From contig JAFAFD010000278.1 of NCBI GenBank assembly GCA_023423675.1, forward strand, positions 1 through 5,007: 5,007 nt of DNA. Direction: 5' to 3'. Of the stretch, positions 4,594-5,007 are shown in pieces; position 1 is the first letter of the stretch, and each line of letters starts with the position of its first letter. Below the pieces are notes generated by a model, which was not told where the DNA came from, made no database searches, and was given only the letters and a program-made list of their open reading frames with translations. The DNA comes from Pseudomonadota bacterium (GTDB taxonomy: Bacteria > Pseudomonadota > Gammaproteobacteria > Xanthomonadales > Xanthomonadaceae). The position numbers were made by a program, and so were the translations under genes.

Positions 4594-5007
4594 TCAGCGT
4601 TCAGCCGTCTCCCACCATCGCGTACCCGCCACAGGCGCCTGCATGTCCAGCGCCTGGCCCATGATCGGCGTGGCCACGGGCACGTTCTTCGCCGCCGCCA
4701 GCGCGGTGATGCGCTCGAACGGCTGCTGCCATGCGTGCAGGGCCAGGTCGAAGGTGCCGTTGTGGATCGGCAGCAGCCACTTGCCGCGCAGGTCCAGGTG
4801 CGCCTGCAGGGTCTGCTCCGGCTGCATGTGCACGAAGGCCCAGCGTTTGTCGTAGGCGCCGGTCTCGATCATGGTCAGGTCGAATGGGCCGTACTTCTCG
4901 CCGATGGCCTTGAAGCCGTCGAAGTAGCCGGTGTCGCCGCTGAAGAAGATGCGGAAGTCGCCGTCCTGGATGACCCACGAGGCCCACAGGCTGCGATCGC
5001 TGTCACC
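4594..5007 (-). CDS. MBL-fold metallo-hydrolase, NAPE-PLD/UlaG-like (N-terminal part outside window)
   Basis: The C-terminal 137 residues of a metallo-beta-lactamase-superfamily enzyme are visible; the frame stays open to the window edge, so the start lies beyond it. FFSGDTGYFDGF contains D25 (visible numbering), equivalent to the bridging metal-ligand Asp. IETGAYDKRWAFVHMQPEQTLQAH carries H60, in the place of the active-site His of NAPE-PLD. LPIHNGTFDLALHAWQQPFERI carries H82, the last metal-ligand His. This succession strongly resembles the N-acyl-phosphatidylethanolamine phospholipase D / UlaG branch (Lactamase_B_2). The HxHxDH metal motif must lie in the missing part. The substrate is uncertain: bacterial members may act on phospholipids, lactones or phosphodiesters. 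The gene converges on the HTH gene with a 21-nt gap and no visible terminator. Confidence 0.92.
   Translation of the reverse strand, partial: GDSDRSLWASWVIQDGDFRIFFSGDTGYFDGFKAIGEKYGPFDLTMIETGAYDKRWAFVHMQPEQTLQAHLDLRGKWLLPIHNGTFDLALHAWQQPFERITALAAAKNVPVATPIMGQALDMQAPVAGTRWWETAER

Overview
The window is GC-rich chromosomal DNA. It most probably comes from Stenotrophomonas (the S. maltophilia group) or a close Xanthomonadaceae relative. The main clue is a set of short palindromes ending in GTAG/CTAC, which match the GTAG-headed REP ('SMAG') elements known to be abundant in S. maltophilia. The genus call is an inference, because no database search was possible.

Layout. At the left edge is a polar amino-acid-type ABC uptake cassette on the + strand: an ATPase missing its N-terminus (1-687) and a membrane-anchored family-3 substrate-binding protein (701-1672). 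The gap 1673-1841 is filled by two and a half GTAG repeat units, placed between the convergent ends of the cassette and a LysR-type regulator (1842-2735, - strand). The regulator diverges across 84 bp from an NQO1-like flavodoxin-fold quinone oxidoreductase (2820-3599, + strand). This is the classic layout for a LysR regulator and its target, and the gap holds an ATAG-N11-CTAT dyad. Between 3600 and 3797 lie another GTAG repeat dimer, a possible degenerate repeat and a strong palindrome.

The palindrome sits just ahead of a compact two-gene + strand unit. The first gene (3798-4040) encodes an 80-aa, cysteine-rich protein with a HicA-like layout and a Gly-Gly-Ser-His motif. The second (4069-4572) encodes a 167-aa protein with a novel-looking N-terminal domain and a C-terminal AlpA/MerR-like helix-turn-helix. 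Gene order, size and the upstream palindrome resemble a toxin-antitoxin module, and this is the most interesting part of the window. At the right edge a convergent, truncated gene (4594-5007, - strand) encodes the C-terminal part of a NAPE-PLD/UlaG-like metallo-beta-lactamase-fold hydrolase.

Functionally the window is a set of small independent units (nutrient uptake, a quinone/redox response pair, a putative TA-like pair, a metallo-hydrolase), with the two larger gaps, 1673-1841 and 3600-3797, carrying REP-type elements.
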